From positions 45,676,249 through 45,740,248 of the forward strand of contig CM042087.1 in assembly GCA_023512835.1 (NCBI GenBank): a stretch of DNA of 64,000 bases, read 5' to 3'. How positions within the stretch are numbered: the stretch's first letter is position 1; every line of letters begins with the position of its first letter. The DNA is from Taxillus chinensis (lineage: Eukaryota; Streptophyta; Magnoliopsida; Santalales; Loranthaceae). The notes under the pieces are model-generated. The model was not told the origin of the DNA. It ran no database searches and saw nothing but the letters and a program-made list of their open reading frames with translations. The position numbers were made by a program, and so were the translations under genes. Shown here piece by piece: positions 11,001 through 22,229 of this stretch.

Positions 11001-13568
11001 TCAGCCCATAAAACCCACGTCTCTGGGCTGACAGATGTCTCCTTCCCTCCTCTGCAAGACCTTCACGAACTCGTCCGCACTCAAGCTCCCATCTCTATTC
11101 GCATCAAACACGTGGAATATTATGTCAACCACGTTATCTGTGAGAGAGATGTCACACACCTATATATATATCACACATCAAATACGTACGACTGCCATTA
11201 GCCAGAAAAGCAAGAAGGTGTATATATATATAAGTGTCGGCACAATTTTACTTCACCTGAGCTGCAGCTCTCTGGAAATCCTTCCTGGTCAACAACCCAT
11301 TCAGTTTTCCATAGCTGAAAATAGCGATGGACAAAGGCTGCAGCTGCTTGCGAAGGTCTGCAAAAGCCCTGAACTCTTCGAAGGTAATGCGAACACCGTG
11401 GAGGAGCGATTCATCGTTCAGCTCTTCAACCCGATCCAGGAACTTGTCTATGTCGCTGATGTCTGCCGATGCTACCAAGGACAAGGCAAAATCTTTAGCT
11501 GATATCGTTCCTCGCAGTTTGTAATCGTAGTGAGCGAACTCCAACCGCAAAATCTGTGGAAGCCAATGGGGCATTAGTATGAAGAAATGTACTTATTACA
11601 ATCTTACCAATTCACCTTTAAACAGGCTCTCTCCCTCGCTCTCTCTCGTCGTCACAGGATGCATCCTGGTAAATGCTTCATGTAGTTATATGTATGTGGT
11701 AAAAACTACTAGCGTGTAGTTAAGGCAACCTTGTCAAGCGTGTAGAGCTACTTTTTATTTCAATGTTGCAGCTGGGGCCATATATTGAGATATAGGAGGG
11801 AGGGATGGGAACACATACTTCCTCATGCAAATCTCTTAAGAAACCCACAAACTTTGTGAGTTCCAGAAGGCCATTGCCGTCTTCACCAAAGAAGTATTTC
11901 ACCAGGCCCCCATTTTCCACGGAATCTGCAACTTTGAGACCCACTCGAAGTCCATCCCTATGCTGAACCCCTTGCCGGTTTTGAGCTCTCATCAAACCCA
12001 TCACTTTCTTGAACTCATCCATATCAATAGCTCTGTGAATTTCACATTTGATTGGTACAAAACTCAGAGATCAATAAATGAATGTGCCAAGTACTTCACA
12101 ACAAAGATGCACCAGGAAGGGGAAAAAGTAAGGAAAACAAAATTTGTTTTCCTCTCAATTTACCCACCCGTTATTGTCAAGATCAAACATTTTGAATGCC
12201 ACAGAAAAGCTCGACTCTGGGATGCTGAGTAGCGTAACAAAGAAGATGTACCTGCCATTACAGGACAGGAATGCATGTGTAACTGAAGAAGTTCCGTATG
12301 GATGGATGGGTTTCAAAATGGGAAAAAGTAGTCCTTTTGAATCTATTTGACAAAAAAAAAAAAAACAATGCTGGTCCTTTTGATTGATTGGTTACTCATC
12401 AAAAGAAGAAAAAGGGCCTTCCTTGTAAAGATTAGAGAGTTTAATTAGCACATACTCTGGAAAAGAAATGTATCCATCATTGTTGGTGTCAAAAAGCATA
12501 AAAAATTTTGAGGGAGCACAATGCAAATCCCCAGGACACTTCTCCCCCCTCAAATGCCCCCCTCTAACGCGATTTGATTCTGAGGGAGAGAACACAGGAA
12601 CCACGGCTCTCATCAAGTCCGCCGGCGTCATAAGAACTTCCCCCTCTGGGGTCCGAAGCGACGCGAAGTACTCAAAAACCTGTAAAGGCGGACCTAACAT
12701 GAAATTGTCCCATCACTAGAAAATTGAACCGTGCCGAAAATTGCATATAGCACCTACATTGAGTACATGAACATGTGTTGAAAACTACAAATAGGATTTC
12801 CTTCAAGGTTTCTTATTAATTACCTTTTCAGGAGGACTCTGCAGCCTGATGCGCTTCTCATAGTTGAAGAAAATCCTCCTTCTGTATGCTTCTGAAGCAG
12901 CAAATGTTTTTAAAAAAAATCATCACTTTATAGTTGAATTATTCATTCAAAGCTCTAGTGAGACAGACTTAATTTTGTGGATCATGGATCATCCATATAT
13001 ATATGTCTTGACTCTGGAGTGTGACTAATTAATTATTTGAACATTCGATACAAGTCTCAAACCAAATGCAAATTTTAAATAAAACAAACATACAAATCCA
13101 TGCCCATCATACAATTTATTTTATTTAAAACTCCATAAAATTTCGTGCACTTAAGAAATTTTTTTTTAAAAAAAAACAACGAGATTTAAGGAAATTGCCT
13201 CCAAAAATGTACTTAGGCTTCTTCTTGGATTCTGAATCCTGCCGCTGATCAGAATCTTCTTGGTCTGTTTTTTTCTGCGAATCAGCAAAAGAAAACAAAG
13301 GATTTGTAGGCAAAGAAGATGGTAATGATGGCCAATAATAATAGGCTATGCCAGACCCAACAACCAGGGCCCCTGACGACACCCATCTCGCAAATGAATC
13401 GAACCTATCGTCTCGATCGTAGCTAGACTGATCATGTGATGATGATGATGTTGTTGATAACGAGGATTTTGATTTGCTGAACAACAGACACAAGTTTATG
13501 GGACGACAGCCCACTTGATTCCGATGAGCGGACGAGGAGGATTTCCTCAAGAACCTCCAAGAGTGCAT
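11001..13568 (-). CDS. MICU: MICU-like mitochondrial calcium uptake protein with three EF-hands, 7 exons
   Basis: Exons in transcript order: 13568-13199, 12891-12824, 12679-12456, 12251-12168, 12032-11819, 11553-11257, 11159-11001. They sum to 1416 nt (471 aa) with every phase consistent. The N-terminus is Ser/Arg-rich (mitochondrial targeting expected), followed by a hydrophobic stretch near residues 58-80. Conserved family segments follow (AYRRRIFFNYEKR, then FEYFAS). Canonical EF-hand loops are at about 210-221 (DTNNDGYISFPE), 244-255 (DLDNNGAIDMDE) and 438-449 (DANRDGSLSADE), each with Asp first and Glu twelfth. MICU proteins sense intermembrane-space calcium and gate the mitochondrial uniporter; the length is close to Arabidopsis MICU. 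Intron 1 has a GC donor (GGAG|GCAATT); all others are GT-AG. TA and GA microsatellites lie in the upstream leader. Confidence 0.93.
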
Positions 13569-13591
13569 TTTTTCTTTTGTAAAAAAACTCC

Positions 13592-13624
13592 TATATATAT
13601 ATATATATATATGCTTTGTATTGA

Positions 13625-13665
<41 letters not shown>
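13592..13665. repeat. (TA)n and (GA)n microsatellites in MICU leader
   Basis: TA repeat at 13592-13612 and GA repeat at 13628-13665, within 100 bp upstream of the MICU start codon. On the transcribed strand the GA run reads as (TC)n, a common feature of plant 5' leaders. Confidence 0.9.
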
Positions 13666-13668
<3 letters not shown>

Positions 13669-14241
13669 GATGTTCCTTGGGAAAAAGAAAGAATAGTTTG
13701 GGGTAATGAGTATATGCCGATCATGCAGGGAGAGGGAGAGGGAGAGGGGCCTTGTCCGATAATATGGCCGTCGCCCATTTGACTCAGATCTGCCCCAACG
13801 GTTTTGGTCAAAAGTTCGTTAAATGCTCTCTCCACTCCTCGGCCCATCACGAATGAGAGCACGCACACCATACATGTAATGGGGGTGTTCTTCTCGTAAC
13901 AGACCTCGGGTGTGTGTCGGAATATAGATGGATCGGCTCTGCCATGGGCCCGTTAATTTTTTCGTAAAAGCATATATATGCTCGCGCGCGCGCTTTTGTA
14001 CGTAGCAGCGTACTAATTTTTAAATTTAGCATCTAAATAAATCAGATAATGTGGATTTTGTTTTTCGGTTAAAAGCATATAGACAAATTTTAGTCAAATG
14101 AAAATTGGAATAGTTTTTTATAATTAAAAAAAAAAGTTTTGAAACGTTACTTTATTGATAAATTATAAACATTTTAGCAAGCTAAAAGTAGTAAAGAAAA
14201 AATTAAATCTGAAATTTAAAACTTCGATAACAATTGAATAA

Positions 14242-14830
14242 ATATAAAAATTCAAGTCACAAAATAAAAAAAAAACCGTAACATTGCATTACTTTTTAAT
14301 TTTCTAAATACCCAAGAATACAACAGTCAACATAAATCATAAATGTGATAGTATGAAAATGCACAAGCAAGTATAATAATAAAATATCAATCGGATTGGT
14401 TTGGGCATGCAATCTATCAACTTTCGACCCAGTTTTTTCTATTTGGATAAGGTTTATTGACCTAAAATATCATTGGTTGGTTTTTGCAAAGCATGTGACA
14501 GTTCAATTTGACTTCCAGTATGAACTAGTAAGTCTAAGAGTCCATTTGATAAGATGATATAAAAATTCAAGTCACAAAATAAAAAAAAACCGTAACATTG
14601 CATTACTTTTTAATTTTCTAAATACCCAAGAATACAACAGTCAACATAAATCATAAATCATTGTTTGGTTTGGGCATGCAATCTATCAACTTTCGACCCA
14701 CTTTTTTCTATTTGGATAAGGTTTATTGACCTAAAATATCATGTTGGTTGGTTTTTGCAAAGCATGTGAAAATTCAATTTGGCTTGAGTATGAACTAAGA
14801 AGTCTAAGAGTTTGATAAAATGATATTATT
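14242..14830. repeat. Imperfect tandem duplication, unit about 315 bp
   Basis: The segment starting ATATAAAAATTCAAGTCAC at 14242 recurs at 14557, an offset of 315 bp, followed by the same order of sequence through TTTGGGCATGCAATCTATC and GACCTAAAATATCAT. The second unit lacks about 40 bp present in the first and has a few substitutions, so it is an old two-copy tandem repeat. Confidence 0.85.
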
Positions 14831-15671
14831 TTTTAAAATAACATTTTTTTGAAAATAATATGTTCAGTGAAATTAAAATTATTTTGAATGGTGAAAATTC
14901 ACGTGAATTAACAGTTTAAAAAAATTGATATTGCCAAAAGTGATGACATCAACTAGATCCTTTCGGAATACAATTTGATCAAGCGTTCGCCTTAATAAAA
15001 TTCCTGATTGCCTCTTATATTCACACATTTTAATGAAATAAAATTTTCAAAATATTAGAATTTAGTGTCACACACGAAAAAATACCAAAAAGATATAAAA
15101 TTATCCAAAAAGGATAGATGTGTTTCCAAATGTTTAACTTGTATTAACTTGTTCTATACGAGGGAATGGATGTAATAGTTGCTGTAATGTAATTACATGC
15201 ATGCAAAAGTGATGTGCCCCAATATTTTTAAATCTAAAAGTGCATTAAGATGTAGAGTAAGGATTGATAGGATAGTTTTAATTCTTGTAAAACTTCCTTT
15301 TGATTAATACAAAACACATTTTTCCATAATTTGTGTTATATTCTTTAAACTTTGTGTGTGCACTTTATGGGAATCTTGCATTGAAGATGTTCGATCTAAC
15401 AAACTTAGTAAGATGCAATGTCTTAAAATTAATTTAAAATAAAAGCCAATATAATCAATTTCATATTTATCAATCATTGAGAGCTTAATGTATGTTCAAA
15501 CACGTACTCAACCAAACATTAATTTTACTATTAGAATATCAAATCAATATCAAAGTAATTATAGAATGGATCATTAAGAAAATACAAAGAAATTGATTAG
15601 ATATTTATAAGTCACTAATTCTTTTTACTGTTTCTGTTTGTTCGGAGGAATTTGGACTAACGGTGCTTTTA

Positions 15672-16066
15672 GAGCATTCGTAGTAGCCTCACCAAAAATA
15701 AGTTATAATTTAGCTAAAAATTACCTTTTATAAATTATAACTAGCTTAATTTTACAACATAAAATAATAGTCTCTTCAAACTTTCATTATTATAATTAAA
15801 ATATTACTTTATTTAAAACTTTATTGAGAGAGAGGAGAGAAAAATATTATTGACTGTTTCAAATATTACTAAAAGAGAGGAGAGAGAAATATTATTTTAT
15901 TTTTAAAAAAAAGTAACGAACACATAATAGCTCGCCAAATCTGGCGAGTAAAATAAGACTCTTCAAATTTATAACTATTTTATTGAGGCTGATGTGGAAG
16001 GTTTTTATTTCTTTTTAAGTAATATTTAGCTAAATTTAAGATTTATTGAGGCGGATACAAATGCTC
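15672..16066. mobile_element. MITE, PIF/Harbinger-like (TTA target duplication)
   Basis: A 395-bp AT-rich element with imperfect terminal inverted repeats of about 20 bp: GAGCATTCGTAGTAGCCTCA at the left, and the reverse complement of GAGCATTTGTATCCGCCTCA at the right. It is flanked by TTA at 15669-15671 and 16067-16069. It has no coding capacity. Confidence 0.75.
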
Positions 16067-18738
16067 TTATGATACCCCGGATATAACACTGTCTCAATTG
16101 TTTGGGGAAGGGCTACTATTGTCGTCTCATTCCTACATTGGTTGCATGCGAGAAAATTAATACCATTTTCTTTAGACATTTAGTTGAGATTTTAGACTGT
16201 AGAAATTAATGCAAATCATACAAATGACTGCATAATGGACCGGATTATTCTGTGATATTTGCAAAGCTTTTAAACCCTAGTGTTTGTTTTTGTACTAATT
16301 TATTTGTATGTTGCTAAATTTAAGTATTATATTGTTTTTTTAATGCTGTGGGGTAAATTAGAAATCATAATTTGGATTTTAGCCTGCATTCTACAATTAT
16401 TCAAAGGCATGGATGTTATTTTGAAACTTTTCTTTCATTCAAAACAATTTAGATTCTTTAATATAATTCATTAATTGTTCCATTTCTGACAATGCACGAG
16501 ATGATCGCCCAACCTCATTAATTCCTAAGTTCAACAATTCACGTGAGAACAGAAACAACCAGTCATCAACTCGTCATTCATGTCATGGCTCTGAGTCATC
16601 AGTCATCGCATGAGCGCAAAGAGACATCTCCACAGAGCCCACTGGCGGCGGCTGCATTCAGCTGCCATGCCCGTCTGGCCCCCCCAGACAGACCCCTGTT
16701 TCGTTTTCTATATCCGTATTATCCACACTCGTTTCAAAATAGGAGAAAAAATGTAAAAAGACAGTCGACAAACGAAATCAATGTCACCCTCTCTATTCCT
16801 ACTCCCAACAAGCAACCAACGTGGGTGGTGGTACCCCGCACGCACCTGCCTCGTCACCGCTCCTTAGATAAACAAAGCTGTTACTGCGTTGTCAATTGGT
16901 GTGGGCATGTCCCACCGGCCACCCCCAATGCCAACGACAAAACTACCATTGAACATTTGAACTACTTTTGATGATGATGAGGTTGAGGTATATAAGAAAA
17001 CCCGAAAATCAATTGAATTCAGTAGGACGGACCTGTAAATGTTCGGAAGATTGAAGATTATTACAGTATATATGTTTATTTACAAATTTTATTTTGAAAT
17101 AAAAAATTTATTACAGTATATATTTGTTGAATTAACAAGTAAAAAACTATTGCGATTATTGTCATTTGGGTAAATGTTATAAGATATCTATTTACTTTTT
17201 TGAATTATCTATTATAAGATATTTACTTTACTATTTTAAATTATCTATTATTATTTTTATATTAATTTATTATGTCAATATAAAATTATATAAATACATA
17301 ACCTTTTATTTTAAAAGAAATTAGGTATAAAACTCTAGATTGGTAATACGTTAACATTATAATTCAAATTTAAATAAATTTAAATAGAAATATTTTAATT
17401 TAATAAACTCATATATTTTATGTCAGAAAGGTGGAGTTGGTGAGATCTTGAATTAAGGTTTAACCGGTAGATAATTAATTATCTTGTTCGGTGGTACTAA
17501 CCTAGGATTATAAAAGAAAAAAAAACACATTATTCTAAATTTCTGGTAACCCAACCGAAAGAAAACTAGAAATCCAAAGCCGGCTCTGGTGTACTGGCAG
17601 GAGAAGGAAACCTCAGGGTGACGTGGGGTCGATGGAGTACATCGGATGAGGTTTTTTTATATTTATGCATTTATTAGAGATTTGTTATAGAAATCTGTTT
17701 ACAAGTCATTAAATCATTTCATATCTTATATTTTTTTTAATAAAGTATTTTTTAATCTATTAAAAAATTATTTATTTATTATAATTATTAAATTATATAA
17801 AAAAAGTTTATCTCACTGTTTTATTCGTAATATTTATTTTTATTTTTCATTTAATTATAAAAAAATTAGTATTAAATAAAAATAATATAAAATTTTATTT
17901 TAATCATATAAAAAATAATTTTAAAAATAGTACATATTTATATAAAAAATAAAAATAATTTAAATATATAAAATTTAAAAAATAATTGAATTACTGTTAT
18001 TAATGCTGGGTTAAATTTTCAATCCCATTAACTCGCTCAATTCATCCCACACTGACAGTGTCTTCCGGCCAACAAGTAATAATAAATATAAACAACTATT
18101 TGGGGCCACCCATGTGGATGAACAATAATCGAATGTGATGAGCATCCGCCAATCTGGCACGCAATTTGGTGGACCTCTCTCCCATGTCCCACAGAACAGG
18201 CCAGTATGTGTTGGGGATTGGGGATTGATTTTCATGTAATCCGACCGAAAAGGTTCGTGCTATGGGTGGGTGTGCATTTAGTTGGAGTGGTGGTGGGCAT
18301 TGAGGGGGAACAGGTTTACTTACAGCTGGAGCTGGCCAGCCGCTCTGCCCACTCCCAAACGCATTGATTCGCCAGTCTCTCGTTTCACCCTTCCATTACT
18401 ACGACCCCCCCAAAAAAAAAGTGTTTCGCTTTTTCTTTATTATAACAATGAAAATATGCGTACTAAGTGGTGTTTACTTTTTACATAAATTTGGCATGGC
18501 ATTAACAATGATAGTGTAGTTACATCGTTCACATCAAATTCGCATACATAGCATTCTTGTTATTAAAATTTTCGCCTAGTGGCGAATCACAATATTTCTT
18601 TCTTTCTTTCCAAAGTTACACAAGTCCCCTTTTCTATTATTATTATTATTATTATTTATTTTACAATTGAAACCAAGATCGAACTCATTTAACTTTACTC
18701 AAATAATCGATTGAAATTTTTGGGCTTTGGATTCCACT

Positions 18739-18858
18739 TTAGGCCCAAAGACATTAGGCTCATTGACTTTAGGCTCATTGACTACATTAGGCTCATCGAT
18801 TTTCTCTTATTATTATTATTATTAGGCTCATTGGATTCCACTTTAGGCTCATTGACTA
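18739..18858. repeat. Short tandem repeat based on TTAGGCTCATTGACT
   Basis: Five or more imperfect copies of a 15- to 17-bp unit, partly separated by a TTA trinucleotide run. A second TTA run lies at about 18636-18658. Confidence 0.8.
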
Positions 18859-19403
18859 TATCATTATTATGATATCTTTGAAGACTATTTAAAATAATAT
18901 CTCAAATATGAGTTCTTATAACACAGTCTTTTAAAAAAATTTAAATCATTTTGTTCATTTTATTTTCTTTAAATAATTTTATTCTAAAAATATGAAAGTA
19001 GAAATAAAATTTTTGTTTTAAATTACATTTAGATCCAAGTAACCGCAAGATCTAACTCTCAATATTTGTATTCTAATTATTCAAACTAATATGAATAATG
19101 GCAAATATTTATCTTCTCATTCTTCCTGATTTCTTATGTATCAATGATTTTATTTCCCAAAAACAAAAATATTTTGTTTTCCAAAATATTAATTGTGGTA
19201 CACTTGACACAAAAAGAATAATTAACTCAAAATATTTTAAATAAAAATCATATTTCAAAATAAAAGTCATGTTTTGAAAGAAAAAAAAAAAAGAAGAAGT
19301 TTGTCGTAAACTAAGTAAAACTCTTATTTATAAAATAGGTACCAATTGGGTATCGTACTCTTGGACTTAATGCAAATCTTTTAATTTTGCTACCTTTGAG
19401 TAA

Positions 19404-19895
19404 TAGTATCTCAGTCTTTACCAGCTATAATTTCAAGTTAAAGTAATTTTTAATTTGCTATAGTAGCATTTTGGCTAATAATACTCTAATATTGTTTCAT
19501 TTTATTTTTTCTTACTAAATTATTATTTTACCCAATCTATCCTCCTTCTATATTCACAAATTCTAAAACACTTTAGGCAGAGGTGGACCGAATGAACGGG
19601 GGTGGGGAGCGTCATTGCGTGCTGTTGCACAAGCGGCGGGCATCGTCGTGTGCACACAGGGGGTTGGGGGGAATGAACGTCGCGGGGGGGGGGGCGAACG
19701 ATTTGGGGGCGCCATTGCAGCCATTGCGCGCGCACAAGGTGTGGGGGGAACGAATGGCGCATGGCAGGGGGGAGGAGAAATGACCTGTGCACAGGGGGAT
19801 CAAACGGCAATGGATGTGACGATGGGATGTGGAAGGGTTGGGGCATGTTAGTAATATTTTAAAAATTAGGGTGAAGGACTGACATGGCAGGTACA

Positions 19896-19954
<59 letters not shown>

Positions 19955-20030
19955 ATAGCTATCATATAGTTAATGTATTAGAGAGACTTTTAAGTTAAAT
20001 ATTACTATAGCTTATGAGTTGGAGATCCTC
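19404..20030. mobile_element. MITE with GC-rich core and (TA)n tract (TAA target duplication)
   Basis: Left end TAGTATCTCAGTCT and right end (reverse complement) GAGGATCTCCAACT form imperfect inverted ends. TAA flanks both sides (19401-19403 and 20031-20033). The core at 19575-19850 is G-rich on the plus strand and gives overlapping low-complexity frames on both strands; a long (TA)n run follows at about 19902-19950. I regard the frames as non-coding. Confidence 0.55.
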
Positions 20031-20356
20031 TAATAAGTAATCAAATTATATTCTTTGGTTGGTTGATGTCAACTCTATTTTTTTAATATTAATTTTAAAT
20101 GTTTACGGATGGCATTTAGTATATTTTGTATTTAAAGTATCCTATATTTAATATATTCCTTATATTAAGCATTTTATATATTCACCATTACTATATGAAT
20201 TATTATAAAGAATTATTAATATTATCTATTAATAAGTAGACTAATATTATCACTTTATTCTATTTTGAACTCAACCACACCCAAATTTAATGTAAAATTA
20301 ATATATGAAAATAAAAGACAGTTATGTCATTTTATAATAAATAAAATACTTAACTA

Positions 20357-20600
20357 TTAGAGCAACTTCAAAGTCAGTATTTTCCTTATCTCCGGACTTG
20401 GAGAAGAAAACAAAGGAAAAACTTGTTCCATTACCGCTGTATTCTTCTTGTAAAATGGGGAAACAAATCAATATGTTACTGTATATCTTCTTTTTTTAGA
20501 ACTAATGTTCACTCTTTACTTGTTTTGTATTTATTGAAAAAATATTAATGACTCACGCTCAGCACACTAGTTTTTTTTTTTTGACCGTTTTTTTATTTTA
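20357..20600. mobile_element. Possible MITE end (TTA + GAGCAACTTC)
   Basis: TTA followed by GAGCAACTTCAAAG resembles the left ends of the other GAGC-type MITEs in the window. I could not fix the right end, so extent and identity are uncertain. Confidence 0.25.
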
Positions 20601-21019
20601 ACAAATAAAAAATAATAATAAAAGAATGAATAAAATATATATATTTAAATAATAAAAATAATATTGGAGTATATTATTTTTTAAATAAATTAAAGTTATT
20701 AAAATAGAAATATATTTAAAAGGCGCGGATGTACGTATAGAACGGTTACATCGGACAGGGCCGAGGTGGCACCCATCGAGCGCTCCCATGAAAGCTACAC
20801 AGCCCACAGTTTTGAGTGAAGTGGCCCATAATTCGAACCCAACCCCCTTGACCCAACTCAACTCAACCCCTAACCCCTTATCCTACCGCTTAACTACTGC
20901 CTCGGGTTAGGTACTGAGAACTTGACAACTACCTCACCCGACCCGGCCGCCCCCACCCCCTCCCAAATAAATAAATAAATAAATCGCCGTAACACGATAT
21001 ATTCCCATCCCAACCTTCC

Positions 21020-21029
21020 TATATATACT
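21020..21029 (+). promoter_or_regulatory. TATA box of the serine-rich protein gene
   Basis: TATATATA-type element about 100 bp upstream of the ATG at 21129, a normal spacing for a plant TATA plus a short leader. Confidence 0.6.
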
Positions 21030-21128
21030 AGGTTTGAGTAGTTCTAGGTTTGCCGAACTACCCACCCAAACGGGGCTTCCGAAGAGAAGACTCAAACCAG
21101 AAGTAGTTTTCTTCCCCTCTGGCAATCA

Positions 21129-21755
21129 ATGGCGACTGCGTCTCGGAGATCGAGCGGTCCGGTGCTCCGTTCCTGCTCGCCTGCCGGTCGGTTCTACTCG
21201 ATTAACCAGCCGTCGTCGTCTTCGTCGTTCGCGTCGTCTTCGTCGAGCTTTTCGTCGCCTAGATTCGCCGGTTCGTTACGCAGATCCGCTTCCCCGGCGC
21301 GCGTGAGCGTCTGCGGTTCGCCTCCTTCGTCTTCGCCGCCCGTTCGGCTCTCCATCATCGACCGATCGATTTCTCCGAGCAGGTCGATTTCGGTGGCGTC
21401 GCGGAACCAGGCTGCGGGGAAGCAAAAGAGCCACCTGCCGGCGGAGCCGAGGCAGAGGAGAACCTGTATGTGCTCGCCGACCACGCATCCCGGTTCGTTC
21501 CGGTGCAGCCTTCACAAGAATGTCAACTCAGTATCAGCCTCGGGCTCGTACCCGTCCAACCGGCTGAACGCTCGGAGGTCTGCCATGACTAACTCGCTGG
21601 TCCGAATCGGTACCGTGGAGGGTGATCTAGTGAAAAGAGCTCTGGCTGCTTTGATCCGACCGTCGTCTCATCACCAGCGCCGCCGTGCCGACTTTCAACC
21701 GAGGCCTAGCCGTCTCTCCGTCATGTCGACGGCTGCTGAACAAGTAGTCCGTTGA
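21129..21755 (+). CDS. Serine-rich protein of the plant At5g25280/At5g11090 type
   Basis: Uninterrupted single-exon frame of 208 aa. Residues 7-90 are rich in Ser, Arg and Pro. The conserved family signature TCMCSPTTHPGSFRCSLHK lies at residues 112-130, and the C-terminal part has the Arg-rich RPSRLSVM motif typical of the family. GC content rises sharply over the frame relative to the flanks, as expected for a real plant single-exon gene, and a TATA box sits about 100 bp upstream. No signal peptide or membrane segment is visible. The family is annotated in plants as serine-rich protein-like; its molecular function is not known to me. A possible spliced intron lies 3' of the stop at 22138-22229. 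Confidence 0.85.
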   Translation: MATASRRSSGPVLRSCSPAGRFYSINQPSSSSSFASSSSSFSSPRFAGSLRRSASPARVSVCGSPPSSSPPVRLSIIDRSISPSRSISVASRNQAAGKQKSHLPAEPRQRRTCMCSPTTHPGSFRCSLHKNVNSVSASGSYPSNRLNARRSAMTNSLVRIGTVEGDLVKRALAALIRPSSHHQRRRADFQPRPSRLSVMSTAAEQVVR

Positions 21756-22137
21756 GTGATTTGTGCCAATTCCTACCACGGACGGGTGGTCCTCAGGTTC
21801 ACCCTCGATGAACCCCAACATCTACAAATGCAGATCCTGATTCCTGATCCGAAGGGCTTGTACATGATTTTGTTTTTATTAGTTTCGAGACTCAATCAAA
21901 GCAATTGATGACAAAGTTGAACTGGACATCAAATCTGACTTAATCCTTCAAAACCCAAATCGACCACTTAACAACTTGCAATTTCAGTTCAATTTAACTC
22001 AACCCATTCGCGAAACTTACCAATTCGTTACCATTGTTCTAGACTTCTCATCCTCCATTTACGGCTCGGGCTCGGGGGTAGTGTTTTGGGTGGGTGTAAT
22101 CCTTGTCGTCTAGTTTGATGACAAGGATTTGGTCCAG

Positions 22138-22229
22138 GTAAGTACGTTAGCTCTTCTATATGTTTGGTTTTGTATTTTTTTTTTGTCGTGGTGTGCCTAA
22201 TTCGCTATCATCGTTCAATCGTTTTGCAG
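22138..22229 (+). other. Possible intron in the 3' region of the serine-rich gene
   Basis: A consensus donor (CAG|GTAAGT) and a T-rich acceptor ending TTTTGCAG|G are 92 bp apart, about 380 bp beyond the stop codon on the gene's strand. This could be a 3'UTR intron or chance; there is no open frame across it. Confidence 0.3.

Larger units (their letters stand above)
13666..21019. other. Gene-poor intergenic region
   Basis: No gene that I can support. It contains the tandem duplication at 14242, the MITEs at 15672 and 19404, and two short GC-richer islands (about 16540-16980 and 18010-18420). The islands hold open frames of 142 and 74 aa that lack recognisable motifs. The rest is AT-rich. Confidence 0.6.

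Noticed and set aside
13125..13871. Upstream in-frame extension of MICU exon 1 to 248 aa
   Set aside because: The upstream part translates (TC)n and (TA)n microsatellites; the ATG at 13568 begins the targeting sequence and better fits family length.
16543..16971. 142-aa plus-strand frame
   Set aside because: No recognisable domain, no promoter or family match that I know; it lies in a GC-richer island where open frames are likely by chance.
19523..19965. Several 66- to 117-aa frames on both strands
   Set aside because: They overlap each other in a G-rich MITE core and run into a (TA)n tract; low-complexity composition.
21194..21515. Minus-strand acidic and Arg-rich frames
   Set aside because: Antisense shadows of the serine-rich gene, caused by its repeated TCG/TCC codons.
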